Source: an uncultured Solirubrobacterales bacterium (GTDB lineage: Bacteria > Actinomycetota > Thermoleophilia > Solirubrobacterales > JACPNS01). From it: a stretch of DNA of 64,000 bases. Every line of letters begins with the position of its first letter. The stretch's first letter is position 1. The DNA lies in contig CAKZMQ010000007.1 in assembly GCA_937128795.1 (NCBI GenBank), forward strand, positions 1 through 64,000, read 5' to 3'. The position numbers and the translations under genes were made by a program. The notes beneath the pieces were generated by a model. That model did no database searches and had not been told where the DNA came from. It saw nothing but the letters and a program-made list of their open reading frames with translations. Shown here one piece after another: positions 40,401 through 48,382 of the stretch.

Positions 40401-41639
40401 AGAGATGCCGGCAGTCGTCGCAGACGCCGGGACTGCCCAGGTCAGATTCACCGACGTCGCGCCGCTGATGAAGTCGCCGCAGGCGCGTTCGTTGGTGTTG
40501 TCAAACGTTCCACCGCGGTTGAAGTCGATCCATCCGCAGACTCGGCCGCTGGCGGTCACTCCGGAAATCGGCACTGTCACTGAGTAGTTGGAGCCAGCGT
40601 TGGCGGTGGTGAGCAATGGCCACGATGAGATCGCGTCCTCGTCGGCACCGTCGCCGTTGGCACCGTTCGCGTTCGCGCCCGCAGCAACTGACGATGTGCT
40701 GGTTGTCGGGTTCAGCGTGTTCGGCTGATCCTGGTCGATGGTTGCTCCGAGCTTCAGGTTTCCGACTGCGTGGGCCGGAGCCTGCGTCGGGTTGTACGAC
40801 GTCGGAGCGTCACTGAAGTCCTGGCCGGGGGAGTGGCTGATACGAATCGCGTCAGCGCCGCCGCTGGGAATCGTCGCGTTTCGGTCCGCCCATGTTCGGC
40901 CGACGAAACTGAACGTAACCGACGTGACCGTTCCGATGACCGGCACGGTGCCGCAGCCTCCGACGGCCTGGCGAGGGGCGGCGCCCACGGTGTCGCAGAG
41001 GTGATTGAGTCGGTCGTTCGAGGCACGGAATGTGTTGCCGTCGATCATGAAGTTTGCAGCGCCGGCAGGAACCGCGCCGAGGGTTGCGCCAGCGGGCGAG
41101 CTCGAGCTGAGCGTGCCGGAAAGGTGGTAGAGCGCAGTCGTCGTGCAGAACCATCCGCAGTCGATGTTCGGATATGCACCGCCGAGACCAGACACGTGAA
41201 TCACCGGATTTGTGACCGGGCGATTGAAGGTGATCGTCACCGTTCCTCGGTCGTTGCAGATCGCGGTCGTGTTCTGCGTTGTGGTGCACCCGCTGAGGTC
41301 TCCAAGCAACTCGACGGCTGTCGTGCCCAGCGGAAGATTGGTCGGTGAGAACATCGACGTCGCGGCGTTGCTCGCGCTGTGCGTGTTCGTCTGCGTGGTG
41401 AGTGGTCCGCTTGTCGAGTAGGTGGCTGTCAAGCCGGACGGGTAGGTGATCTGCGTTGACGACGCGGGGGCGGTGTGGTATTCGTACGCATCTGCTGACA
41501 CCGCGAACGTTGCTAGCAGCCCCACAGCGGCGAACGTGATCGCGGCGAATACCGTCAGCAGACGGCTGGCACCGCTTGTCCTGCCAATCGAAGCTGGTGT
41601 GCGGAGCCGATCCTGGCTCGAAACGCTGGCACGCGTCAT
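34407..41639 (-). CDS. Giant secreted Ig-like repeat protein (2410 aa)
   Basis: The signal peptide (about residues 26-51) follows a 25-residue basic N-terminus. A beta domain (about 55-275), a GEVED-type domain (about 280-450, with GWIDFNRGGTFDN and SGEVEDYTVAV) and a prealbumin-like segment follow. About 18 Ig-like modules come next (about 580-2160), alternating a SGTAEANSTVTV type with an ECSVDGG type. The C-terminal 200 residues are basic beta-rich modules, also seen in other secreted proteins here. No LPxTG or membrane anchor was seen. The likely role is an extracellular adhesin or stalk, by architecture only. AGAGGA precedes ATG 41639. Confidence 0.85.
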   Translation of the reverse strand: MTRASVSSQDRLRTPASIGRTSGASRLLTVFAAITFAAVGLLATFAVSADAYEYHTAPASSTQITYPSGLTATYSTSGPLTTQTNTHSASNAATSMFSPTNLPLGTTAVELLGDLSGCTTTQNTTAICNDRGTVTITFNRPVTNPVIHVSGLGGAYPNIDCGWFCTTTALYHLSGTLSSSSPAGATLGAVPAGAANFMIDGNTFRASNDRLNHLCDTVGAAPRQAVGGCGTVPVIGTVTSVTFSFVGRTWADRNATIPSGGADAIRISHSPGQDFSDAPTSYNPTQAPAHAVGNLKLGATIDQDQPNTLNPTTSTSSVAAGANANGANGDGADEDAISSWPLLTTANAGSNYSVTVPISGVTASGRVCGWIDFNRGGTFDNTNERACGDFISGATSVNLTWAVPASATTAGISYARLRASYNTTQAQSPTGLADSGEVEDYTVAVLPVVRVNKVLTSMYSDTFNLRLNGTTFATGVGNGGTTGNRTTFHTSAYGTPDFTVAQNVASAAIPVTFDEVASGGNQGTYGTNRSCVDATGASVGSGGGTSITVNVPQSNGTNARAQNITCTFTNVISMTDPVITAPSDGSVTNDNTPTISGTSQPNATVDVYEDLTLICTATANGAGAWSCTAGSAQSDGDHDYRALANYGGSYSNFSEIVTLTIDTAAPAAPTISSPTDSSVTSDTTPTVSGTAEANSTVTVYVDGSPVGSTTADGSGNWSFDIPSAQSEGSHTISATATDAATNTSAASLVTTVVIDTTSPIVSISDPANGSLTGDTTPTLNFSVTETNPGTTECRVDGGSWTACTSGNSLATLSDGPHTVDVRHTDGAGNVGSTSSTFTVDTTAPSAPVITSPTTGLVTSDNTPTISGTAEANSTVEVFADGNSVGTTTADGSGNWSLTPGTPLADDTYDFTANATDEAGNTSVDSNTVGVTIDTVAPSAPVITAPSDGSVTGDNTPTISGTAEANSTVEVFADGNSVGTTTADGSGNWSLTPATPLADDTYDFTANATDAASNTGVDSNSVSVTIDTTAPSAPVITAPSDGSVTGDNTPTISGTAEANSTVEVFADGNSVGTTTADGSGNWTLTPSTPLADDTYDFTANATDAAGNTSVDSNTVSVTIDTAAPSAPAITAPTNGSSTNDDTPAISGTAEANSTVTVFVDGSPIGTTTADGSGNWSLTPAAPITPGDHDLTATSTDAAGNESAPSTAVTITIDTTNPVVLISSPAAAAILGDNTPTISFSATDDGSLTIECSVDGGAFVACGPTDFTTGSLSDAEHTVVVRATDAGGNVGSAAVTFTVDTTAPGAPAITSPTTGLVTSDNTPTISGTAEAGSTLEVFADGNSVGTTTADGSGNWSLTPATPLADDTYDFTANATDAAGNTGVDSNSVSATIDTAAPSAPVISSPSGDVTTSDTTPTIGGTAEPNSTVTVFDGVTEIGTTTADGSGDWTFTPSTPLAAGPHTITATATDAADNESASSNAVVITVDTSLPAVAISSPSNAATLTDDSPTIEFTATDDGPLTIECSLDAAPFVACGPTEFSVGPLADGAHSVTVRATDDANNVSTAIVNFTVDTTAPAVPAITGPSTGTTTSDDTPEITGTAEANTTVSIYDDGVLIGTTTSNGSGDWTFTPSTPLAEGANVITATASDEHGNESNESSPITINVDTVAPTAPVIDAPTDGSSTTNTLPTISGTAEPFSTVTVTVDGGEIGTTTADVDGNWSLTPSAPLSEGDRSIVATSTDAADNVSVPSNTVDLTVDTTPPSLTIDAPSPDAPLNTDTPSIEFTATDDGPITTECSIDGGAFAPCTSPFAAGPLADGEHTVTVRVTDEAGNVSQTGVSFTVDTVAPDTSLTAVPDALTSQTSATFEFTASQSGSTFECSVDGGSFADCSTPLDLTGLGEGAHAFEVRASDPAGNTDQTPATYNWTIDLTAPAAPVITGPSDGSTTSDSTPTITGTAEAGSTVTVYVDGSPIGTTTTDGSGDWTFTPSTSIGDGTYDLTAVAEDAAGNDSAASDSSELTIDSTAPNTSITDPPGTLTTSTSATFEFAADEPADRFECSLNGATFATCPSTMTLTSLTDGNYTMQVRAVDLSGNTDTTPASHSWTVDTTPPSGNVVQQVGSGGNGVPPTFSISSDDPGATQTCAISGGTPVSCGSPFTPTGLAPGSYSMVVTFTDEAGNSSTRSLNFVVTAPVVTPPPPAPTPAPAPPSVAPEESDPLPAACFPKGITIYNLKVVGRKLRIQGFARSQYIGQKVTINYRPTKNKVIGKATVKSDGSFIATVKAPSKKLRRSGATRYRANVGKENSLWFKLARRMGSSEATWKNGKLRVSGFLTKPLAPKATLTVNVRTGCNDPWKKVAVIKTSKRSGKFKANIPYEMTGNVVFVRMYAKVRRKAKSKKTLTTYSFSIPVVAQR
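38362..39110. repeat. 279-bp tandem coding repeats
   Basis: GTGTCGTCTGCCAGCGG recurs at 38362, 38641 and 38920, exactly 279 bases apart, and again at 37546. The units are nearly identical and encode 93-residue Ig-like modules of the giant secreted protein (about residues 843-1092). Neighbouring modules are far more diverged. This indicates recent unequal recombination and makes assembly errors possible. Confidence 0.88.
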
Positions 41640-42037
41640 ACGGGGGAGTCCTCTTCCTTGTACGGGGGTTCTTATTCGCGATGTGAATTGCGGCCCCGGA
41701 ATCGTTAGCTACGAAAACGGTCTGCCGGCCGCCGGTTGCAAGTAGTCACTACCTGCACTCAGCTACTCATCGGTACAACGTCGGTTTAACTCAAGAGTTG
41801 CCCCCCTGCAAGTCTCGGTAGGGGCATACCCCCACGTATAAATCGGTACTCCAGATGCGGGTTTGCAGGGTGCAAGCGGGATTGCGCGATTTCGATCGAG
41901 GACGTATGTTCGATGCCGTTTGCAACATTTACCGACTAGTGGATTCATCGGTTTTGTGGTGACTTTTGAGTGACTTTCCGGGCCTTTCCTTCAGGCAGTC
42001 AGAAGGGAATATCTTCGGTAGGGCGAAAAACCGCCAC
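41640..42037. other. 398-base divergent intergenic region
   Basis: It separates the giant secreted-protein gene (minus) from the RpiR regulator (plus), so it should hold both promoters. I see a GGGG-CATA-CCCC mini-hairpin (41821-41833) followed by TATAAA (41837-41842), but no convincing -35 partner. No gene is visible. It is the longest non-coding stretch of the window. Confidence 0.6.
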
Positions 42038-42982
42038 ATGAGCAAAGCCGCCCTCGCCGAAAAGCCGGCCAACAAGACATCCGCAAACAAGACCGCCGCC
42101 AAGGCCGACTCGCCAATCAAGGCAAGCAAGGGCACGAAGCGCGCACCGGAATCCGACTCGCCGAAGACATTGAGCGATCTGATTCGAGGGCATTTGGACA
42201 GATGCTCTCGCGCGCAACGCGATGTGGCGCTCTACATCATTGATCACCTCGAAGAATCTGCGTTTCAGACCGCCGAACAGTTGGCAGCTCAGGTGCAGAC
42301 GTCGTCGTCGACGGTCGTTCGTTTCAGCCAGGCACTCGGATTCGATGGATTTCCAGAACTTCAGACCGCGGCCCGCGAGGAATACCGCGCGACGCGCAGA
42401 GAAAAAGAGACCGGTACCAATGGTTCGCTCTTCGGGCTCGATCCAACGGCAGCCGAAGCCGTTGTCTCGGCAGATCAAATCAACATCGAGGAGACCGGTC
42501 GCCGAATGGACCGTGGAACCTTTGACGCAGCAGTCGAAGCGATCACAAGTGCGCGCCAGATCATCGTCGTCGGTACGGACCAGATGGCGTTCTTCGCCTC
42601 ATACATGCGGCACATGCTGATGTTGCTCGATCACCGCTGCGAACTTGTCGCCAGTCCGTCACAGGATTCGATCAGCCGTGTGGCTCGGATCGATGAGGAC
42701 ACGCTCGTCATCGCGTTCTGCGCTGGTCGCCCACACACGATCGTCACGCGTGCCATGCGGCTGGCCAGCACGAGAAATGCGAAATCGATCAGCATCACCG
42801 ACGCGTCGATGAGCGAGATCGCCAAGCTGTCGACACATCACATCTATTACTCGTCGACCAGCCCTTCCTTCGTACGTTCACACACCGCCCTGTTGGCGAT
42901 CGTCCAAGGACTCGTCAACGAGCTCTACGCCAGCAACAGCGACGTCTACGGCGGCCGAATCCGCGCCTACCGAGGTAAGTAA
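42038..42982 (+). CDS. MurR/RpiR-family regulator (HTH + SIS)
   Basis: 314 residues from ATG 42038; an in-frame GTG at 41966 would add 24 residues. A Lys/Ala-rich N-terminus (about 1-40) precedes the RpiR HTH (about 45-120: RAQRDVALYIIDHLEE, SSSTVVRFSQALGFDGF). A SIS sugar-phosphate isomerase fold (about 160-300: ARQIIVVGTDQMAFFASYM, VIAFCAGRPHTIV) follows. These regulators sense phosphosugars such as MurNAc-6-P. The next genes are an MBL hydrolase and a NagZ-like GH3, so a cell-wall amino-sugar role is plausible. A perfect hairpin follows its stop. Confidence 0.88.
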   Translation: MSKAALAEKPANKTSANKTAAKADSPIKASKGTKRAPESDSPKTLSDLIRGHLDRCSRAQRDVALYIIDHLEESAFQTAEQLAAQVQTSSSTVVRFSQALGFDGFPELQTAAREEYRATRREKETGTNGSLFGLDPTAAEAVVSADQINIEETGRRMDRGTFDAAVEAITSARQIIVVGTDQMAFFASYMRHMLMLLDHRCELVASPSQDSISRVARIDEDTLVIAFCAGRPHTIVTRAMRLASTRNAKSISITDASMSEIAKLSTHHIYYSSTSPSFVRSHTALLAIVQGLVNELYASNSDVYGGRIRAYRGK

Positions 42983-42983
42983 A

Positions 42984-43013
42984 AACACGGTTTGCCAAAA
43001 GGCAAACCGTGTT
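42984..43013. terminator. Perfect 13-bp hairpin after the RpiR gene
   Basis: AACACGGTTTGCC (42984-42996) and GGCAAACCGTGTT (43001-43013) with an AAAA loop start 2 bases after the RpiR stop and end 18 bases before the MBL start. No T-run follows on the plus strand. It is the strongest stem in the window and may be a terminator or a translation-blocking leader for the MBL gene. Confidence 0.75.
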
Positions 43014-43031
43014 CTGGGTAGGGTTGGGTTG

Positions 43032-43685
43032 ATGCGGGAGGTTGGGAAAGATGTCTGGCAGTTGTCGGGGAAACCTCGAGACGGCGTCAACGTCTATGTG
43101 ATCGGTGACGTGCTGATCGATTCGGGAACCGCGCTTGATGCGAAGCGGATTCTTGAGCAGATTCGCGGCCGTTCGATTTCAGCGCACGCGCTCACGCACG
43201 CCCATATCGACCACTACGGATCCAGTGCGAAGCTCGTGAAGGAACTCGGAGTCCCGATGCTGGTTGGCGAGCTCGACGCTCCCGCGGTGCGGATTGGCAA
43301 GATGGCCGGATCAATCCCCGGGCTCGGCGAGCGGATGTTGCCCGCAGCGAAACGCTGCAACGTAGACACGGAACTCAAAGAGGGGGATGACGTCGCCGGG
43401 TTCGAGGTTCTGTTCACGCCAGGACATTCGCCGGGGCACGTGAGTTTCTGGCGTGAGTCCGACCGTGTGTTGGTGTGCGGCGACGTGATGTGGGGCAACA
43501 ATCCCTTCCTGCTCCGCGGCGACATCCGCGAACCGTTCCCAGTCGTAAGCGTGGATCCAGCACTCAATCGAAAATCTGCCCGCCGCTTGGCTGCACTGCG
43601 CCCGGAGCTCGTACTTTTTGGTCACGGCCCGCCGCTACGCGATCCCGACGCGTTCGCGCGCGCCGTCGACAAACTGGCTGGCTGA
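43032..43685 (+). CDS. MBL-fold metallo-hydrolase
   Basis: 217 residues. The zinc motif H-x-H-x-D-H is in LTHAHIDHYGS. Downstream ligands are in FTPGHSPGHVSFW (His), LVCGDVMWG (Asp) and LFGHGPPLRD (His). It resembles glyoxalase II-like hydrolases; substrate unknown. ATG 43032 is preceded by GGGTTGGG. It sits between the regulator and the GH3 gene, all in the same direction. Confidence 0.87.
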   Translation: MREVGKDVWQLSGKPRDGVNVYVIGDVLIDSGTALDAKRILEQIRGRSISAHALTHAHIDHYGSSAKLVKELGVPMLVGELDAPAVRIGKMAGSIPGLGERMLPAAKRCNVDTELKEGDDVAGFEVLFTPGHSPGHVSFWRESDRVLVCGDVMWGNNPFLLRGDIREPFPVVSVDPALNRKSARRLAALRPELVLFGHGPPLRDPDAFARAVDKLAG

Positions 43686-43727
43686 AGTCGGCAGTAGCGT
43701 CCCGAGAAATCGGTAGATTGCCGATTG

Positions 43728-44840
43728 ATGACGCGACGTATGGCAATTCTTGGCGTCGCGGGCATTTTGGTCCTGGTCGCGGTCGTCGCCTATCTGGTCG
43801 TGCGCGACGACGGACCAAAACCGGTTCCGTCAACCAGCAGCCTTTCGCTGGAGCAGCTGATCGGCCAGCGGTTGGCTACTGGCTACATCGGAACGACACC
43901 GCCGAAGAGCATCCTTGATGCCGTCAGGCAGGGCAAGGTCGGTGGGGTTGAGATCACCGCCAACAACGCGCTGACGCCGACTGATGCGCGTAACGCCATC
44001 GAAAAACTGCGCGATGCTGCGCGCAGCGGAGACCAGCCGCCGTTGTTCTACTTCATCAATCAAGAGGGCGGTCCGGTCAAGCGGTTTCCGTTCCTGCCGC
44101 CCGACCGCAGCGCAGTTGAGATCGGGGATTCAAACGACGTCAAAAGCGTTGCAAAGCGCGAAGGTACCGAAACCGGGCGCGCGTTGAGACGCGTCGGCTT
44201 CAACGTCAATCTCGCGCCCGTCGTCGACGTACCGGGGACGGCCGAGAGTTTTCTCGGTACGCGTGGCTTCTCGATGAACCCGCGCATCGTTGCCACGGCC
44301 GGCTGCGCGTTCGCGGAAGGGCTCCAAGCGAGAGGCGTCGCGGCCGTGTTCAAGCGATTCCCCGGACTCGGACAGTCTTCGATCGACACGGATCGCGGGG
44401 TTGTGGAGGTGACGGCCACGAAGCGGCGGCTGCTGTCGGATTTGGCTCCGTACCGGCGTTGTCCACGAACTCCTGACATGGTGTTGTTCTCGAACGCGAG
44501 CTATTCGGCCTTGGGCATCGACACCCCGTCGGCGCTGTCGCCGAAGACGTATGACCTGCTTCAGGCAACGGGCTTTCGCGGCTTGAAGCTCGGTGACGCG
44601 TTCGAAACGCCTGCGCTGATCGCTATTCCCAACGCACCGCTGCGCGCGCTACGTGCCGGCCTCGACATCGTGATGTTCGGCCAGGCCGAACCGATGGCGG
44701 TGCAGGCACACGCAGATTTGCTCGAGTCCGCAACGTCCGGTGAGCTGAATCTGTCCGAATTACGACGTGACGCCGAGGCGATTCTGCGGCTCAAGCGTCA
44801 GCTCAGCGCGGACGGGGCCACACTAAGCTCAACCCCATGA
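43728..44840 (+). CDS. GH3 (NagZ-like) protein with altered catalytic residues
   Basis: 370 residues. One N-terminal transmembrane or lipid-less signal helix (about 6-25) precedes a GH3 beta-N-acetylhexosaminidase-like domain. Family motifs are shifted: NQEGG (111-115, usually DQEGG), NLAPVVDV (161-168, normal), KRFPGLG (209-215, usually KHFPGHG), and D220-T-D222 where NagZ enzymes have the catalytic D-x-H dyad. The likely nucleophile D290 (KLGDAF) remains. NagZ removes GlcNAc from muropeptides. Either the protein is catalytically altered or it binds rather than cleaves. Its stop overlaps the pdxS ATG (ATGA). Confidence 0.78.
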   Translation: MTRRMAILGVAGILVLVAVVAYLVVRDDGPKPVPSTSSLSLEQLIGQRLATGYIGTTPPKSILDAVRQGKVGGVEITANNALTPTDARNAIEKLRDAARSGDQPPLFYFINQEGGPVKRFPFLPPDRSAVEIGDSNDVKSVAKREGTETGRALRRVGFNVNLAPVVDVPGTAESFLGTRGFSMNPRIVATAGCAFAEGLQARGVAAVFKRFPGLGQSSIDTDRGVVEVTATKRRLLSDLAPYRRCPRTPDMVLFSNASYSALGIDTPSALSPKTYDLLQATGFRGLKLGDAFETPALIAIPNAPLRALRAGLDIVMFGQAEPMAVQAHADLLESATSGELNLSELRRDAEAILRLKRQLSADGATLSSTP

Positions 44841-45733
44841 CCAATGAATTGACTCGAGAAGCAACCTTCAACGTCAAGGCGGGCATGGCCGAAATGCTGC
44901 GCGGCGGCGTGATCATGGATGTCGTAGATGCCGAGCAGGCGAAGATCGCTGAAGCCGCTGGTGCAGCTGCTGTGATGGCACTGGAACGTGTGCCGTCGGA
45001 CATCCGTCGCGACGGCGGAGTAGCACGCATGAGCGATCCGGAGATGATCCGTGGGATCCAGCAGGCAGTGACGATCCCGGTTATGGCGAAAGCGCGAATC
45101 GGACACTTCGCCGAGGCGCAGGTGCTTGAAGCGTTGGAGATCGACTACATCGATGAGTCGGAGGTGCTGACACCTGCCGACGAGGCCAATCACATCGACA
45201 AATGGAATTTCAAGGCCCCGTTCGTCTGTGGTGCCACGAATCTCGGCGAGGCGCTTCGACGCATCGGCGAGGGTGCCGCGATGATTCGGTCCAAGGGCGA
45301 AGCCGGAACCGGCGACATCGTCGAAGCCGTCAGACACATGCGTCAGATCCGCGGCGACATCAAGAAACTTGCCTCGCTCGAGGAGAGCGAACTTGCCAGC
45401 GCTGCCAAGGACCACGGTGCGCCGCTGGAGATCGTCCGTGATGTCGCAACGACCGGAACTTTGCCGGTCGTGCTGTTCTGTGCCGGCGGAATCGCAACGC
45501 CGGCGGACGCCGCGTTGATGATGCAGCTCGGAGCCGAAGGCGTATTCGTCGGCTCGGGGATATTCAAATCGGAGAACCCGGAAATCCGCGCAAACGCGAT
45601 CGTCGAGGCAACCACACATTTCGCCGATCCCGAGCGCGTCCTCGAAGCGTCGATCGGCCTTGGTGGCGCGATGGATTCTCTCGAAAGCAGCAAGCTCGCC
45701 GATGGCGAGGTTTTCGCCCAGCGAGGCTGGTAG
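44837..45733 (+). CDS. pdxS: Pyridoxal 5'-phosphate synthase PdxS
   Basis: 298 residues, TIM barrel. It has [20 protein letters not shown], the substrate-Lys region [13 protein letters not shown] and [17 protein letters not shown]. With PdxT it makes PLP from ribose 5-P, glyceraldehyde 3-P and glutamine. It overlaps the GH3 gene by 4 bases and is followed 4 bases later by pdxT. Length and motifs are normal. Confidence 0.96.
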   Translation: MTNELTREATFNVKAGMAEMLRGGVIMDVVDAEQAKIAEAAGAAAVMALERVPSDIRRDGGVARMSDPEMIRGIQQAVTIPVMAKARIGHFAEAQVLEALEIDYIDESEVLTPADEANHIDKWNFKAPFVCGATNLGEALRRIGEGAAMIRSKGEAGTGDIVEAVRHMRQIRGDIKKLASLEESELASAAKDHGAPLEIVRDVATTGTLPVVLFCAGGIATPADAALMMQLGAEGVFVGSGIFKSENPEIRANAIVEATTHFADPERVLEASIGLGGAMDSLESSKLADGEVFAQRGW

Positions 45734-45737
45734 CCGA

Positions 45738-46397
45738 GTGAACGGAGGCTTTCGCGGTGTTGGCGTGCTGGCGCTTCAGGGCGGATTTGCCGCTCACGTC
45801 GGCAAGCTGCGCGCGATGGGCGCGCTGATCCGCGAGGTTCGAACGCCGGCTGACCTGGTCGGGCTCGACGGACTGGTGCTGCCGGGCGGAGAGTCGACGA
45901 CGATGACGCTTGGTATGGAACGCGAAGGCCTGGCCGAGCCGATCACCGAGTTCATTCGCAGCGGAAAGCCCGTACTCGCGACCTGCGCCGGCACGATAAT
46001 CCTCGACGATGCCCACCTTGGACTGCTTGACATCAGCTGCGATCGCAACGCCTACGGACGGCAGACGCACAGCTTCGAAGCGGATGTCAAGATCGCCGAA
46101 ATAGACGGAGAACCATTCACCGGAATGTTCATCCGCGCTCCGAGGATCACGAGAATCGGGGAGGGCGTCGAGGTGCTGGCGACGCTCGACGGTCACCCGG
46201 TGGCGGTCAGACGCGAAAACCTCACCGCCCTCACGTTTCATCCGGAGCTGACGTCAGACAACCGTTTGCACGCCAAATTCTTCGAGTCGATCCCGGTTGG
46301 TCATCTGGCAGAGATCGGCAAAGATCGAGACCGAACATCCGCCGCGGCAAGCCAATCAAGTCAACCCAAATCACAGTCCGAAGGAGCATCCGGATGA
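45738..46397 (+). CDS. pdxT: Pyridoxal 5'-phosphate synthase glutaminase PdxT
   Basis: 219 residues, class I glutaminase. It has LPGGESTTM, the nucleophile Cys in LATCAGTII, and the His/Glu pair in FHPELTSD. GTG 45738 is chosen; the frame upstream lies inside pdxS. It supplies ammonia to PdxS. A 25-residue low-complexity tail is extra. It overlaps the aminopeptidase start by 4 bases (ATGA). Confidence 0.94.
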   Translation: MNGGFRGVGVLALQGGFAAHVGKLRAMGALIREVRTPADLVGLDGLVLPGGESTTMTLGMEREGLAEPITEFIRSGKPVLATCAGTIILDDAHLGLLDISCDRNAYGRQTHSFEADVKIAEIDGEPFTGMFIRAPRITRIGEGVEVLATLDGHPVAVRRENLTALTFHPELTSDNRLHAKFFESIPVGHLAEIGKDRDRTSAAASQSSQPKSQSEGASG

Positions 46398-47497
46398 GAG
46401 ACCCACGCATCGACGCCCTGGCGCAGATCCTTGTCAACTACTCGACCGGTGTGAAGCCCGGAGAAACCTGCGTGATCCAGTCCGAGATCGCGGCCGAGCC
46501 GCTGGTTCAGGCCGTCTACGAAGAGGTGCTCAAGGCCGGCGGGCTGCCGATCGTGCAACTTTCGCTCAGCGAGCAGGCACCGTCCTTCTACAAGTACGCC
46601 AACGATGAACAGCTTGCATGGATTCCTCCGACCGCCCAGTGGGTCGCCGAGAACATCGACAACCGCATCGTGGTGATGGCCGATACCAATCCGCGTGCGC
46701 TCAGCAACGTCGACCCGGAGAAACAGGCCAAGGTGAGCGCGGCGCGCAAGCCATTGATGGACGCGTCGATGCAACGCTCGGCCAGCGGCGAGTACAAGTG
46801 GTCGTTGACGCTTTTTCCGACGCAGGCATACGCGTCCGAGGCCGGACTTTCACTGGCCGAGTACGAGGACTTCTTCTACGGCGCCTGTCTGGCCACCGAT
46901 CCTGACCCGCTCACTGCCTGGCAGCGCCAGAGCGACATGGTCAAGCGTCTCGCCGAGTGGATTCAAGGCCGGGAGGAAGTGCACATCACTGCACCCGGCA
47001 CCGACATCAAACTCGGAATCAAGGACCGCACGTTCATCCCGTGCGTCGGTACGCACAACATGCCCGACGGCGAGTTTTTCACCGGGCCGATCGAGGATTC
47101 GGTCAACGGTCATGTGGCGTTCAGCTTCCCGGCGACCTACGGTGGTCGCGAGGTAAGCGGTGTCAAGTTCAAGTTCGAGGACGGCAAAGTTGTCGATGCA
47201 TCCGCCGATCAGGGTGAGGACTTCCTGATCAAGATGCTCGACACCGACGAGGGAGCGCGCCGTTTGGGTGAACTCGGAATCGGCACCAATTACGGCATCA
47301 CAACCGGCACCAAAGAGATCTTGCTCGACGAGAAGATCGGTGGCACAGTGCACATGGCGGTCGGTATGAGCTACCCGGAGAGCGGCGGTGTGAATGACTC
47401 TGCGATCCACTGGGACATGGTCTGCGACCTGCGCCAGGGCGGAAAGATCACCGTCGATGGCGAGTTGATGCAAGAGAACGGAAAGTTCGTCGTCTGA
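46394..47497 (+). CDS. M29-family aminopeptidase
   Basis: 367 residues, thermophilic metalloaminopeptidase family (AmpS/PepS). The C-terminal half holds the dinuclear metal ligands, visible as RRLGELGIGTN (Glu), GGTVHMAVG (His) and IHWDMVCDL (His, Asp). It releases N-terminal residues from peptides in the cytoplasm. It is translationally coupled to pdxT, an association without an obvious biochemical link. Confidence 0.92.
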   Translation: MRDPRIDALAQILVNYSTGVKPGETCVIQSEIAAEPLVQAVYEEVLKAGGLPIVQLSLSEQAPSFYKYANDEQLAWIPPTAQWVAENIDNRIVVMADTNPRALSNVDPEKQAKVSAARKPLMDASMQRSASGEYKWSLTLFPTQAYASEAGLSLAEYEDFFYGACLATDPDPLTAWQRQSDMVKRLAEWIQGREEVHITAPGTDIKLGIKDRTFIPCVGTHNMPDGEFFTGPIEDSVNGHVAFSFPATYGGREVSGVKFKFEDGKVVDASADQGEDFLIKMLDTDEGARRLGELGIGTNYGITTGTKEILLDEKIGGTVHMAVGMSYPESGGVNDSAIHWDMVCDLRQGGKITVDGELMQENGKFVV

Positions 47498-47548
47498 CTT
47501 TCTGAATCATGTTCAACCTCTTCATCGATTGATGTAGAGTTCGCCGCC

Positions 47549-48382
47549 ATGAGCTACTCAGAGACGTTCAACAACAAGGTCGCCGTGATCACCGGAGCCG
47601 CATCGGGCCTGGGCCTCGGCTTCGCCAAAGAGATCGCCAAGGCGGGCGGCATCGTCGTTGCCTCCGACGTAAACATCGAAGGCGTGCAGAAGGTCGTCGC
47701 CGAAATCGAGTCTGCTGGCGGCAAGGCCGAGGCGCACGCTCTGGACGTGCGCGACAGCGCCGCGGTGACAGCGCTGGTCGACGGCACCGTCGAGAAGCAT
47801 GGGCGCATCGATTACATCTTCAACAACGCCGGCATCGCCGTGCAAGGCTTCGTCGAGGAGATCCCGGTCGAGGACTGGGACGCGATCATCGACATCAACC
47901 TCAAGGGCGTCGCGTACGGCACCTCCGCCGCCTACAAGCACATGGTCAAGCAGGGGAGTGGTCACATCGTCAACACCGCTTCGCTGGCTGGATTGACACC
48001 GGCACCACTGCTCGCGCCGTACAGCACCGTCAAATTCGGTGTCGTCGGTATGTGCGACTCGCTACGCGTGGAGGCCCAGTCAAAGGGCGTCTACGTGACC
48101 GCGTTGTGCCCGGGTTTCATCGACACCGGCATCTACGAAAACTCTCGCTCGACCGGATTTGACACAACCAAGGCCAAGGAAAGCATTCCCGGCGGCATCG
48201 TCTCGCTTGACAAGGGCGTCAAGAAGCTGCTCGATGGCGTGGTCAAGAAGAAGCGCGTCGTCACGCTGCCGTGGTTCGCACACCTATTGATCCTTGGCTA
48301 CAAGTTGACGCCCAACACCTCGATCAAGATCAGCGGCAAGATGGCCGCGCGTCAGGTCAAGAAGGCGCGGATCAGGAGCTAA
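47549..48382 (+). CDS. SDR-family oxidoreductase
   Basis: 277 residues. It has the Rossmann loop VITGAASGLGLGF, NNAGIAV, and catalytic S and Y-x3-K in NTASLAGLTPAPLLAPYSTV followed by KFG. A basic C-terminal segment (about 230-277, KKLLDGVVKKKRVV then a hydrophobic stretch) is typical of the longer SDRs with a possible membrane contact. Substrate unknown. The stop overlaps the convergent yebC stop by 4 bases. Confidence 0.9.
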   Translation: MSYSETFNNKVAVITGAASGLGLGFAKEIAKAGGIVVASDVNIEGVQKVVAEIESAGGKAEAHALDVRDSAAVTALVDGTVEKHGRIDYIFNNAGIAVQGFVEEIPVEDWDAIIDINLKGVAYGTSAAYKHMVKQGSGHIVNTASLAGLTPAPLLAPYSTVKFGVVGMCDSLRVEAQSKGVYVTALCPGFIDTGIYENSRSTGFDTTKAKESIPGGIVSLDKGVKKLLDGVVKKKRVVTLPWFAHLLILGYKLTPNTSIKISGKMAARQVKKARIRS

